Shown in pieces: positions 1-6,883 of a DNA stretch of 20,223 nucleotides (positions within the stretch are counted from its first letter, which is position 1; each line of letters opens with the position of its first letter). The stretch is from Clostridia bacterium (GTDB lineage: Bacteria; Bacillota_A; Clostridia; Christensenellales; Aristaeellaceae). The notes beneath the pieces are model-generated. The model was not told the DNA's origin. It saw only the letters and a program-made list of their open reading frames with translations, and ran no database searches. The stretch is from NCBI GenBank assembly GCA_017938785.1, contig JAGBAU010000039.1:1-20223 (forward strand). The letters run 5' to 3'. The position numbers were made by a program, and so were the translations under genes.

Positions 1-405
1 AGCAAAGCAGCTCAAACTCCTGCCCTGCACAGATAATTTCTGCCGCATGTCTTGCGCTGCAGGCAAGCTGAAGTTTTTTCTCGTCCCGCAAAAGCTCCAA
101 GGCTTTTCCAATATTTCCTTGAGAGAGATGTGCTGCTTCCTCCCGCTGTTCAGCAGTTACCGAAGCATCCGCAAGTGTTTCCAATGCCTTGGCACATTCC
201 TGCGGTGTACAAACGCTGATTGGAATTACTGCTGCTCTGGAAAGAATCGTCTGTAAAATGCGGGCGCGGTTATTACAGGTCATGATAAACACGACCTGTG
301 CCGGTGGTTCCTCAATAATTTTAAGCAGTGCATTTTGTGCCTGCTCGGTCATATTGTGGATATTTCGAAGGATGTATACCTTATACTCTCCATCATTTGG
401 GCGGA
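1..405 (-). CDS. holB: DNA polymerase III delta' subunit, internal fragment
   Basis: The minus strand is open from the left edge to about 406 and encodes roughly 134 residues typical of the clamp-loader delta' subunit. Reading 5' to 3' on that strand I see IRPNDGEYKVYIL, NMTEQAQNALLKIIEEPP, then VVFIMTCNN and ILSRAAVIPI. These correspond to the AAA+ core: Walker B-like region, the ALLKxxEEPP helix and the SRC/SRA (arginine-finger) region. The protein would act in loading the beta clamp at the replication fork. Both ends are missing: the 3' part lies beyond base 1, and the N-terminal half with the P-loop is replaced by FGGY-kinase sequence at about 392-406. The fragment is 47% GC (185 of 390 bases counted), below the genes that follow. 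Identity is secure from the motifs; whether it really belongs beside the kinase is doubtful. Confidence 0.85.
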
Positions 406-1621
406 TATGCGCGCCCAGGCACAGCAGAACGCCATCGCCGAGCATATCTCCATGCACGATTTCTACCATATCGCCGGCCACCGCAACGCCGCAAGCTACG
501 GCCTGCAGAAGCTGATGTGGGTGCGCGATAATGAGCCCGATATCTATAAGCAGACCTACAAGGTGCTCAACTCCAAGGACTATATCGTCCTGAAGCTCAC
601 CGGTAAGTTCTTCACCGAAACCTCCGACGCCACCGGCAACGGCTGCGTGGATCTTAAGACCCTCACCTGGTCCGATAAGATTCTGGATATCGCCGGCATC
701 GACGCCGAGAAGTTCCCGGAGATCATGCCCTCCACCCATGTGGCGGGCGGCGTGACCCCCGAAGCAGCAGAAGCCACCGGCCTGGCCGTGGGCACCCCCG
801 TTGTACTGGGCGGCGGCGACGGCCTGTGCGCTAACGTCGGCGCAGGCTCTGTCCGTGCGGGCCAGACCTACGCCTGCATCGGTTCCAGCGCATGGCTGGC
901 CACCACCAGCGATGAACCCGTGTTCGATGACCAGATGCGCACCGTCACCTGGGCCCATATCGTTCCCGGCAAGTACAGCCCCAACGGCACCATGCAGGCC
1001 GCGGGCATGAGCTATTCCTGGCTGAAGAACCAGATCTGTAAGTTCGAATCTGCTGAAGGCGAGCGCCTGGGCGTATCCGCTTATGATCTGATCAACAAGG
1101 AAATCGAAAAGAGCCCCGTGGGTTCCAACGGCGTAATCTTCCTGCCCTACATGCTGGGTGAGCGCGCACCCCGCTGGAATCCCGACGCCAAGGGCGCCTT
1201 CCTGGGCCTGAAGATGGAAAACACCCGTGCGGATGTTCTGCGCTCCGTTCTGGAGGGCGTTACCATGAACCTGGGCATCATCCTCGACATCCATCGTCAG
1301 AAGCTGGATATCAATGAAATCCTGGTCATCGCCGGCGGCGCAAAGGGCCCGGTATGGCGTCAGATGATGGCAGATATCTTCAATGCACGCATCAAGGCTC
1401 CGGCAATGCTGGAAGAAGCCAACTCCATGGGCGCAGCTGTAACCGGCGGCGTGGGCGTGGGCCTGTTCAAGGACTTCGACGCCATCGACCGTTTCATGGA
1501 AATCACTGCTGTGCATGAGCCCAATCCCGAAGCCGTGAAGGCCTATGCCCCGGTCAAGGATATGTTCGAGGCCTGCTACCAGGCTATGCTGCCCATCTAC
1601 GAAAAGATGGCCGCCAAGTAA
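335..1621 (+). CDS. FGGY-family carbohydrate kinase (xylulokinase-like), 5'-truncated
   Basis: FGGY kinases phosphorylate pentuloses, polyols and related sugars with ATP in the cytoplasm. Homology starts only at IIWADMRAQ (codon at 392); residues 1-19 of the open frame are antisense holB. Visible family marks are GGGDGLCANVGAG with the likely catalytic Asp at 818-820, LPYMLGERAPRWNP, the helix SVLEGVTMNLG, VIAGGAKGPVWRQMMADIF and EEANSMGAA near the C-terminus. About 410 family residues remain of a usual ~490-500. The missing N-terminus would carry the DxGTT phosphate-binding motif, so the product as written should be inactive. The stop is followed 36 bases later by the SMP-30 gene with its own strong RBS, so the two are probably one operon. 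Xylulokinase is the closest subfamily by motif feel; fuculokinase or another FGGY substrate is possible. Confidence 0.85.
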   Translation: MCLLGHIVDISKDVYLILSIIWADMRAQAQQNAIAEHISMHDFYHIAGHRNAASYGLQKLMWVRDNEPDIYKQTYKVLNSKDYIVLKLTGKFFTETSDATGNGCVDLKTLTWSDKILDIAGIDAEKFPEIMPSTHVAGGVTPEAAEATGLAVGTPVVLGGGDGLCANVGAGSVRAGQTYACIGSSAWLATTSDEPVFDDQMRTVTWAHIVPGKYSPNGTMQAAGMSYSWLKNQICKFESAEGERLGVSAYDLINKEIEKSPVGSNGVIFLPYMLGERAPRWNPDAKGAFLGLKMENTRADVLRSVLEGVTMNLGIILDIHRQKLDINEILVIAGGAKGPVWRQMMADIFNARIKAPAMLEEANSMGAAVTGGVGVGLFKDFDAIDRFMEITAVHEPNPEAVKAYAPVKDMFEACYQAMLPIYEKMAAK

Positions 1622-1657
1622 GAATTTTTACCTATAATATATAGAGGAGGACTTCCT

Positions 1658-2656
1658 ATGCAGACTTCCAAGCTGTTTACCCTGCTGCCCGAGGAGTGGG
1701 TTGCAACCCCCGATGGTATGACCATCGATAAGGACAACAACCTGATCCTGGCCTGCCCCAACTTCGCCAACATGGATCTGCCCAGCTGCGTGCTGAAGAT
1801 CACCCCCGACAAGCAGATCACCAAGTGGTTCGATGTTCCCGTCAATCCCGCTACCGGCGAATGCCGCATCATGGGCATCGAGTTCGGCCCCGACGGCGAC
1901 CTGTACATCATCGATAACGCCGGTTGGACCGGACGCGAGGATCTGATCCGCACCGGCCGCGTGCTGCGCATGCGCGTGGATGCTGAAGGCAATATCGAAT
2001 ACTGCAAGGTTGTTGCCGACAACATGGAGCATCCCAACGGACTGCGCATCAAGGGCGACTACATGTACCTCACCCAGTCCTGCATGGAGCTGGTCAAGAC
2101 CGAATCCGGCAACCTGCTCAGCGCAGTTTACTGCTTCCGTCTGGACGATGAGAACATCCACTGCACCAACACCCTGGCCGATGAAAACATCATCTGCACC
2201 TTCATCACCGAGAACCCCAAGTGCCAGTACGGCGTTGACGGTATCGTATTTGACCGTGAAGGCCGCCTGATCATCGGCAACTTCGGCGATGGCAGCGTAT
2301 GGCGCCTGTACCTGAGCGAAAAGGGCGACAAGATCATCGACAAGGAACTGTGGTGCTGCGATCCCGAGACCCTGAAGACCACCGACGGCATGACCATCGA
2401 TAAGTACGGCAACATCTATGTCGCCGACTTCTCCGCCAACGCCATCGGCAAGATCTCTCCCGACGGCAAGATCACCCGCCTGGCTGTAAGCCCCGACTGC
2501 ACCGGTTGGGAAGGCGGCCTGGACGAGCCCGGCGAGCCCTGCGTTTGGGGCGATAAGATCATCGTCTCCTGCTTCGACTGCGTTGTGGATGATGAGAAGG
2601 TCAACACCGCCCACGAAGTTCCCGCAACCCTGGCCATGCTGGACGTGGAGCCCTGA
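1658..2656 (+). CDS. SMP-30/gluconolactonase-like (LRE) beta-propeller protein
   Basis: A 332-residue cytoplasmic protein (no signal peptide) with repeated propeller blades of the type PDGMTIDKDNNLILA, GIEFGPDGDLYIIDN, HPNGLRI, VDGIVFDREGRLIIGNFG and TDGMTIDKYGNIYVADF. In SMP-30 enzymes a divalent metal is held by a Glu, an Asn and an Asp. Here N127 of HPNGL and D243 of TDGMT are good candidates, with E12 or E13 as a possible N-terminal Glu. Known relatives hydrolyse sugar lactones such as gluconolactone and xylonolactone, or are strictosidine-synthase-like. The start is fixed by AGAGGAGG at 1643-1650, seven bases before the ATG. Sitting between a sugar kinase and a sugar importer it most likely acts on a lactone of the imported sugar, which is inference. 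No terminator hairpin is evident after the stop. Confidence 0.8.
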   Translation: MQTSKLFTLLPEEWVATPDGMTIDKDNNLILACPNFANMDLPSCVLKITPDKQITKWFDVPVNPATGECRIMGIEFGPDGDLYIIDNAGWTGREDLIRTGRVLRMRVDAEGNIEYCKVVADNMEHPNGLRIKGDYMYLTQSCMELVKTESGNLLSAVYCFRLDDENIHCTNTLADENIICTFITENPKCQYGVDGIVFDREGRLIIGNFGDGSVWRLYLSEKGDKIIDKELWCCDPETLKTTDGMTIDKYGNIYVADFSANAIGKISPDGKITRLAVSPDCTGWEGGLDEPGEPCVWGDKIIVSCFDCVVDDEKVNTAHEVPATLAMLDVEP

Positions 2657-2756
2657 TTTGTAGGTACATAATAACAAACAGTCAAAGTGCCCAAAATGCT
2701 CATAAATCGTCAAAGACCATAAGTTTTTCGGTGAATTTTTTGAATGCATAGCCATA

Positions 2757-2828
2757 AAGCGTTTGGTTTGATAATCAAATTATCATCTTAACTGCAAAAA
2801 AGTTGGCTTTGGGTCTTGACAAACGCTT
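2757..2828. repeat. Inverted 9-base pair AAGCGTTTG / CAAACGCTT, candidate operators
   Basis: AAGCGTTTG at 2757-2765 is repeated as its exact reverse complement at 2820-2828, where it overlaps the end of the -35 box. The copies are about 63 bases apart, close to six helical turns. Related CG-centred sequences follow downstream of the -10: AACGTT at 2852-2857 (within TAACGTTTGA) and at 2886-2891 (within GAACGTTTTT). LacI-family regulators of sugar operons bind such CG-centred sites. That this is a LacI-type or CcpA-type site is inference; the match to the CcpA consensus is only partial. Confidence 0.5.
2767..2784. promoter_or_regulatory. Interlocked AT-rich palindromes upstream of the -35
   Basis: TTTGATAATCAAA (2767-2779) is a perfect palindrome around its central base. 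It interlocks with GATAAT-CAA-ATTATC (2770-2784), a 6-3-6 inverted repeat. The centre lies about 40 bases upstream of the -35 box, a usual position for an activator or an auxiliary operator. No factor can be named. Confidence 0.4.
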
Positions 2829-2843
2829 AAAATGTCCTATAAT
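2816..2843 (+). promoter_or_regulatory. Sigma-A promoter of the sugar ABC transporter operon
   Basis: TTGACA (2816-2821) and TATAAT (2838-2843) are both perfect consensus boxes separated by 16 bases. Transcription should begin near 2850, giving a leader of about 120 bases before the binding-protein start. A CAAACGCTT motif overlaps the -35 box and AACGTT motifs lie in the early transcribed region, suggesting strong basal activity held down by repression. Confidence 0.85.
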
Positions 2844-2971
2844 GTAAATATAACGTTTGAAAGTCATAATGTAGTGACATATGCGAACGTTTTTGGAACT
2901 GTGAAACGAACCACAATTCACCCTGTTCCTGCCCGGTTGGTAACCGGATAAACAATAAGGAGGAAGACACA

Positions 2972-4069
2972 ATGAAGAAAGTTCTGGCTCTGGTTCTCGC
3001 TCTCATGCTGGTTCTCTCCTGCGCAGCAATGGCAGAAGTAGACTATGCAAACCTCAAGTCCTTCAAGATCGATCCCGCTCAGATCCCCCAGGAGAAGCTG
3101 GACACCGAACTGTACGTCGCAGTATCCGTACGCGACCTGACCAACCCCTACATCGCCAACATCGCAACTGGTATGGAAATGTTCTGTGAGTACCTGGACA
3201 GCATCGGCCAGAAGTACGTCACCCAGGTTCTGGACTCCGGCGGCGACTCCAACGTAGAAGTACAGAACATGGCTTCTTTCGCAGCTAAGGCCGGCGGCAA
3301 CGCCATCGCTTATGCTGACCCCAACGAGAACACCATCGCTCTGTCCCTGGCAGAAGCCATGGCAGAATCCGGCGGCTACGTTGGCACTGCATGGAACAAG
3401 GAAGATGACGTATCTCCCATGGACCTGCCCAACTGGGTATGCCACACCTCTCCCGACAACACCGTCAATGCTTACACCGCAGCTAAGGCCCTGTTCGCCG
3501 CTATCGGCAACGAAGGCCAGGTATTCTGCATCGAAGGCATGCTGACCAACACCGCTTCCATCGACCGCGTAAAGGGCTTCTATCAGGCAGTTGAAGAAGT
3601 AAACGCAGCCGGCGGCAAGATCGAAGTTGTTCTGGACGATACCGCAAACTGGAACACCACCGAGGCTCTGACCCTGGTTGAAACCAACCTGACCAAGTAT
3701 CCCGAGGTTAAGGCAATCTGGTGCGCAAACGACAACATGGCAACCGGCACCCTCCAGGCTCTGGAAGCTGCTGGCCTGCTGGGCAAGGTCGCTGTTGCTG
3801 GCTTCGACGCCAACACCGACATCGTTCAGGCTATCGCTGATGGCAACTGCACCGCTACCGTTTCCTCCAACGGCTACCTGCAGGGCGGCTACACCCTGGC
3901 TCTGTGCTACGCCGTATGGACCGGCCTGCTGGATGTTGAGCAGATCCCCGAGGACTATCGTCTGTTCGCAACTCCCGCAACCGTTATCACCGCTGAGAAC
4001 GTTGAAGAGTACATGAGCTCCGCTCCCGCCTTCGACTTCTCCGATGTATACTTCTGCAAGGCAGACTAA
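2972..4069 (+). CDS. Sugar ABC transporter substrate-binding protein (ribose-type)
   Basis: A 365-residue exported binding protein of the periplasmic-binding-protein type I fold (RbsB/PBP4 group). It captures the sugar outside the membrane and delivers it to the permeases encoded downstream. The N-terminus is a signal peptide: KK, a long hydrophobic stretch, then SCAAMAE. Cleavage after AMA would be signal peptidase I; the Cys preceded by VLS is a poor lipobox, so lipoprotein anchoring is possible but not clear. Family marks are VAVSVRDLTNPYIANIATGM at the start of the first lobe, the hinge region ending CANDNMATG, then VAVAGFDANTDIVQAI and a late TATVSSNG strand. The start is supported by AAGGAGGAAG eight to nine bases upstream. 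It is first in its operon and followed by a terminator, fitting higher expression than the membrane parts. Confidence 0.92.
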   Translation: MKKVLALVLALMLVLSCAAMAEVDYANLKSFKIDPAQIPQEKLDTELYVAVSVRDLTNPYIANIATGMEMFCEYLDSIGQKYVTQVLDSGGDSNVEVQNMASFAAKAGGNAIAYADPNENTIALSLAEAMAESGGYVGTAWNKEDDVSPMDLPNWVCHTSPDNTVNAYTAAKALFAAIGNEGQVFCIEGMLTNTASIDRVKGFYQAVEEVNAAGGKIEVVLDDTANWNTTEALTLVETNLTKYPEVKAIWCANDNMATGTLQALEAAGLLGKVAVAGFDANTDIVQAIADGNCTATVSSNGYLQGGYTLALCYAVWTGLLDVEQIPEDYRLFATPATVITAENVEEYMSSAPAFDFSDVYFCKAD

Positions 4070-4110
4070 TTCTCTCTGACTTTCTAGTTAAGGGTTGAAT
4101 GTGGATTCGA

Positions 4111-4142
4111 GGGGCTGGGTTTTCGCCCAGCCCCTTTCTTTC
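4111..4142 (+). terminator. Intrinsic (probably partial) terminator after the binding-protein gene
   Basis: GGGGCTGGG (4111-4119) pairs perfectly with CCCAGCCCC (4126-4134) around a six-base TTTTCG loop, followed by TTTCTTTCT. Because no strong promoter is apparent before the permease gene at 4302, partial read-through would set a high ratio of binding protein to membrane components. Confidence 0.88.
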
Positions 4143-4245
4143 TACGATTGGGCAAACGGGCTTTGTCGCATCATGAGAGCGAACTCCCGCTAGAGAACCT
4201 TCCTCAGAATTGTTTATTCTTTACCACCATTTTTTCTTTTGCAAC

Positions 4246-4265
4246 CAATCCGGTACGCCGGATTG
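4246..4265 (+). promoter_or_regulatory. Hairpin in the leader of the first permease gene
   Basis: CAATCCGG (4246-4253) and CCGGATTG (4258-4265) form a perfect eight-base inverted repeat around TACG, 36 bases before the permease ATG. It is preceded, not followed, by a T-rich run, so it is not a plus-strand terminator. It could be an mRNA-stabilising 5' hairpin after processing, or an operator. No clear promoter was found between 4143 and 4245. Confidence 0.45.
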
Positions 4266-4301
4266 AAATAGATGGATTTTTAACGAATGGAGTGAAAGCG
4301 A

Positions 4302-5324
4302 ATGGCAAATGAAAGAGGCGCAAACATGACGATTCCTCAGGAATTTGCGCAGAAGGTCAAGCGTGCAAATTCCATGGATAAGATCATGCGCGTAGCGCCG
4401 ATCATCATCCTGGTATTCATGATCCTCGTCTTCTGCGTGCTGTGCGGATTCGACGTATTCCTGGCTCCCAGCAACGTCGTGGCCATCCTCAAGCAGCTGG
4501 CAATCCCGCTGTGCGTAGCACTGGGTCTTACTTACGTTATCATGATCGGTTCCATCGACCTTTCCATCAACGGTGTGGTTGGTATGGCCGGTTCCCTGGC
4601 CGGCGTTTTCGTCGCCAACGAGGTTTTCAACTTTAACCTGGGCCTCTTCGGCGTAGCCCTGGCCATCCTGTCCGCTGTAGTGGTGGGCTTCCTGATCGGC
4701 GTGATCAACGTCTATCTGCGCGTTCCCGGCTTCATGGTATCCTATGCTTTCATGTATGTCTGCATGGGTCTGGGCCGCGTATCCTATCATTCCCGCATCC
4801 TCAAGATCACGGACCCCATGATGCTGGGCGCTGCCAAGCTGTCCATCCTGGGCATTCCCTTCATCACCTGGGTTGCCCTGCTGATGTTCGTGATCTGCCT
4901 GATCATCCAGGAATACACCGCCTTCGGCCGTCACGTATATGCCGTTGGTACCAACGAAGCCATCCCGAAGTCTGTTGGCGTTAACGTTGGCTGGGTCAAG
5001 ATCCGCGTCTTCATGCTGGCTGGCCTGATGAGCGGTATCGCCGGCGTTCTGGGCGCAATCCGCCTGGGCATCGGTCAGATTCAGATCGGCAACAACCAGA
5101 TGTTCCCCGCACAGGCTGCCGTAGTTATCGGCGGTACTGCTCTGAGCGGTGGTAAGGGCGGCGTGCAGCGCACCCTGATCGGTGTTCTGATCATGACCAT
5201 CCTGAACAACGGCCTTCTGATGTGCAACGTGAGCGCATTCATCACCGACGGTATCCAGGGTCTGATCATCCTGCTCTGCGTCATCCTGACCTGCGAACAC
5301 GGCAAGACCGTTATCAGCAAATAA
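4302..5324 (+). CDS. Sugar ABC transporter permease A (RbsC-like)
   Basis: A 340-residue multi-pass membrane protein of the branched-chain amino acid/ribose permease family (BPD_transp_2). The N-terminus is cytoplasmic and charged (ANSMDKIMR), followed by a long hydrophobic segment, then the family motif IGSIDLSINGVVGMAGS, comparable to GGIDLSVG in RbsC. Further marks are FGRHVYAVGTNEAIPKSVGV, the cytoplasmic loop that contacts the ATPase, and VVIGGTALSGGKGG. The ATG at 4302 has GGAG at 4289-4292, nine bases upstream; an in-frame ATG at 4326 with AGAGG upstream is an alternative that trims eight residues. It lies between the binding-protein terminator and the ATPase gene, nine bases from the latter's first possible ATG, and would pair with permease B encoded after the ATPase. 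Confidence 0.92.
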   Translation: MANERGANMTIPQEFAQKVKRANSMDKIMRVAPIIILVFMILVFCVLCGFDVFLAPSNVVAILKQLAIPLCVALGLTYVIMIGSIDLSINGVVGMAGSLAGVFVANEVFNFNLGLFGVALAILSAVVVGFLIGVINVYLRVPGFMVSYAFMYVCMGLGRVSYHSRILKITDPMMLGAAKLSILGIPFITWVALLMFVICLIIQEYTAFGRHVYAVGTNEAIPKSVGVNVGWVKIRVFMLAGLMSGIAGVLGAIRLGIGQIQIGNNQMFPAQAAVVIGGTALSGGKGGVQRTLIGVLIMTILNNGLLMCNVSAFITDGIQGLIILLCVILTCEHGKTVISK

Positions 5325-5327
5325 GAG

Positions 5328-5333
5328 AGGAGG
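5328..5333 (+). promoter_or_regulatory. RBS that decides the ATPase start
   Basis: AGGAGG at 5328-5333 directly abuts an ATG at 5334, which leaves no spacer. The in-frame ATG at 5340 sits six bases downstream and is the better start. The longer reading would only add Met-Asn. Confidence 0.7.
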
Positions 5334-5339
5334 ATGAAT

Positions 5340-6869
5340 ATGGAAAACAGAAAGCCGCTTTTTGCAGCAAAGAACATTACGAAGTCCTTCTCCGGCACCC
5401 AGGCACTCAAGGGCGTTGACCTGGAGGTTTATCCGGGCGAAATCGTTGGTCTGGTCGGCGAAAATGGCGCCGGCAAGTCCACGCTTCTGAAGATCATCAT
5501 CGGCGCACAGCCGCAGTCCTCCGGTACCATGGAGATGCATGGCAAGGAGTACGCTCCCAAGAACCCCATGGACGGCAACCGCGAAGGTATCGGCATGGTA
5601 TTCCAGGAGCAGTCCCTGATCGTCAACCTAAACGTTTCCCAGAACATCTTCTTCGGCCATGAGAAGAACTACCGCAAGGGTGGTTTCATCAACTGGTCCG
5701 CCATGAACAAGGATGCTGAACAGGTTCTGGCCAACTGCGATATCACCAACATTCCGGTCAAGAAGAAGGTCATCGACCTGAACTTCGCAACCCGCCAGAT
5801 GGTTGAAATCGCAAAGGTTGTAAATGTTGCCAAGCGCGAAGACGGCGCAAGTTGCCTGATCCTGCTGGACGAGCCCACCTCCGTTCTGAACGAGGAAGAG
5901 GTCAAGACCCTGTTCAAGCAGATGCGCAAGCTGGCCGACAAGGGCCACGGCGTTGTATTCGTATCCCACCGCCTGGACGAAATCCTGGAGATCACCGACC
6001 GCATCTACGTTTACAAGGACGGCATGTCCGTTGGCACCATTCCCACCAAGGAAGCCAATGAATCCATCCTGTACGAAATGATGGTAGGCCGCAACTCCAC
6101 CAACGAGTACTACCAGCTGGACCAGCAGATCAAGCCTTCCAACGAAGTTGTTCTTGAGGTTGAAGATCTGGGTCAGTTCGGCGTATTCAAGAACATCAAC
6201 TTTAAGCTCCACAAGGGCGAAATCCTGGGCTTCTGCGGCGTAGTTGGTTCCGGCAAGGAAGAAATCTGCTCCGTGCTGTGCGGCGATGAAAGCCCCACTG
6301 CCGGTAAGATCAAGCTGCACGGCAAGGAGATCAAGTTCGGCTCCCCCGAGGTTGCCCGCAAGAACTCCATCCTGATGATCCCCAAGGAGAGACTGGTAGA
6401 GGGCATCGTCGGCATGCTGTCCGTTGAGGATAACATCGCTCTGTCCAACCTGGAAAAGATGAAGTCCGGCCTCAGCGTATCTCCCAAGAAGATCAATCAG
6501 CAGGCCCTTGCTTGGATTGACAAGCTCAAGATCAAGACCTCCGGCCCCAAGGCGCTGATCATGTCCCTCTCCGGTGGTAACCAGCAGAAGGCCGTATTCA
6601 GCCGCGCCCTGGCCAGCGAATGCGATATCATCATCCTGAACCATCCCACCCGCGGCGTAGACGTTGGCGCACGTGAGGACATCTATACCCTGATCCGCGA
6701 AATCGTTGCGCAGGGCAAGAGCGTCATCCTGCTGGGTGACACCCTGGATGAGTGCATCGGCATGGCTTCCCGCATCATCGTGCTGCAGGACGGCCTGATC
6801 ACCGCAGAATTCGACGCAAGCGTTGACAACAAGCCCAGCCAGGTTGATGTTGTCAGCCACATGATGTAA
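5340..6869 (+). CDS. Sugar ABC transporter double ATPase (RbsA/MglA-like)
   Basis: A 509-residue fusion of two nucleotide-binding domains that powers the importer. Domain 1 has Walker A GENGAGKST (residues 40-48), Walker B LILLDEPT (about 173-180) and His210, but its signature region reads LNFATRQ instead of LSxGQRQ. Domain 2 has a degenerate Walker A, GVVGSGKEE (300-308), a good signature LSGGNQQ (410-416), and LNHPTRGVDVG where relatives carry LDEPTRGVDVG, so the Walker B Asp and Glu are replaced by Asn and His. Degenerate second sites are usual in this family; the weak first signature plus the NH change makes this one more lopsided. The start was moved to 5340 because AGGAGG ends at 5333. 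The gene sits between two different permease genes, with the next ATG 14 bases after its stop. Confidence 0.93.
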   Translation: MENRKPLFAAKNITKSFSGTQALKGVDLEVYPGEIVGLVGENGAGKSTLLKIIIGAQPQSSGTMEMHGKEYAPKNPMDGNREGIGMVFQEQSLIVNLNVSQNIFFGHEKNYRKGGFINWSAMNKDAEQVLANCDITNIPVKKKVIDLNFATRQMVEIAKVVNVAKREDGASCLILLDEPTSVLNEEEVKTLFKQMRKLADKGHGVVFVSHRLDEILEITDRIYVYKDGMSVGTIPTKEANESILYEMMVGRNSTNEYYQLDQQIKPSNEVVLEVEDLGQFGVFKNINFKLHKGEILGFCGVVGSGKEEICSVLCGDESPTAGKIKLHGKEIKFGSPEVARKNSILMIPKERLVEGIVGMLSVEDNIALSNLEKMKSGLSVSPKKINQQALAWIDKLKIKTSGPKALIMSLSGGNQQKAVFSRALASECDIIILNHPTRGVDVGAREDIYTLIREIVAQGKSVILLGDTLDECIGMASRIIVLQDGLITAEFDASVDNKPSQVDVVSHMM

Positions 6870-6883
6870 GGAGGTCGTGCAAA

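Larger units (their letters stand above)
2657..2971 (+). promoter_or_regulatory. 315-base regulatory intergenic region before the importer
   Basis: This AT-rich gap holds no gene. It contains a consensus sigma-A promoter (2816-2843), two interlocked palindromes (2767-2784), several CG-centred operator-like motifs (2757-2891) and a strong RBS, AAGGAGGAAG, just before the binding-protein ATG at 2972. No clear terminator for the upstream SMP-30 gene was found in the first 100 bases. Confidence 0.75.

Noticed and set aside
1628..2755. 375-residue minus-strand open frame opposite the SMP-30 gene
   Set aside because: It mirrors a gene with strong C-ending codon bias, has low-complexity G/V/D/A content and no motif or RBS; a shadow of the real gene.
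2820..2833. Catabolite-responsive (CcpA cre) site over the importer -35
   Set aside because: The core AAACGCTT fits but the flanks do not match the usual cre ends; kept only as a general LacI-type operator candidate.
4143..4301. Small gene or small RNA in the gap before permease A
   Set aside because: No RBS-backed frame and no promoter-terminator pair; only the 4246-4265 hairpin stands out.
4221..5540. 439-residue minus-strand open frame opposite permease A
   Set aside because: Rich in His, Asp and Gln as expected from reverse reading of hydrophobic codons; no domain and no RBS.
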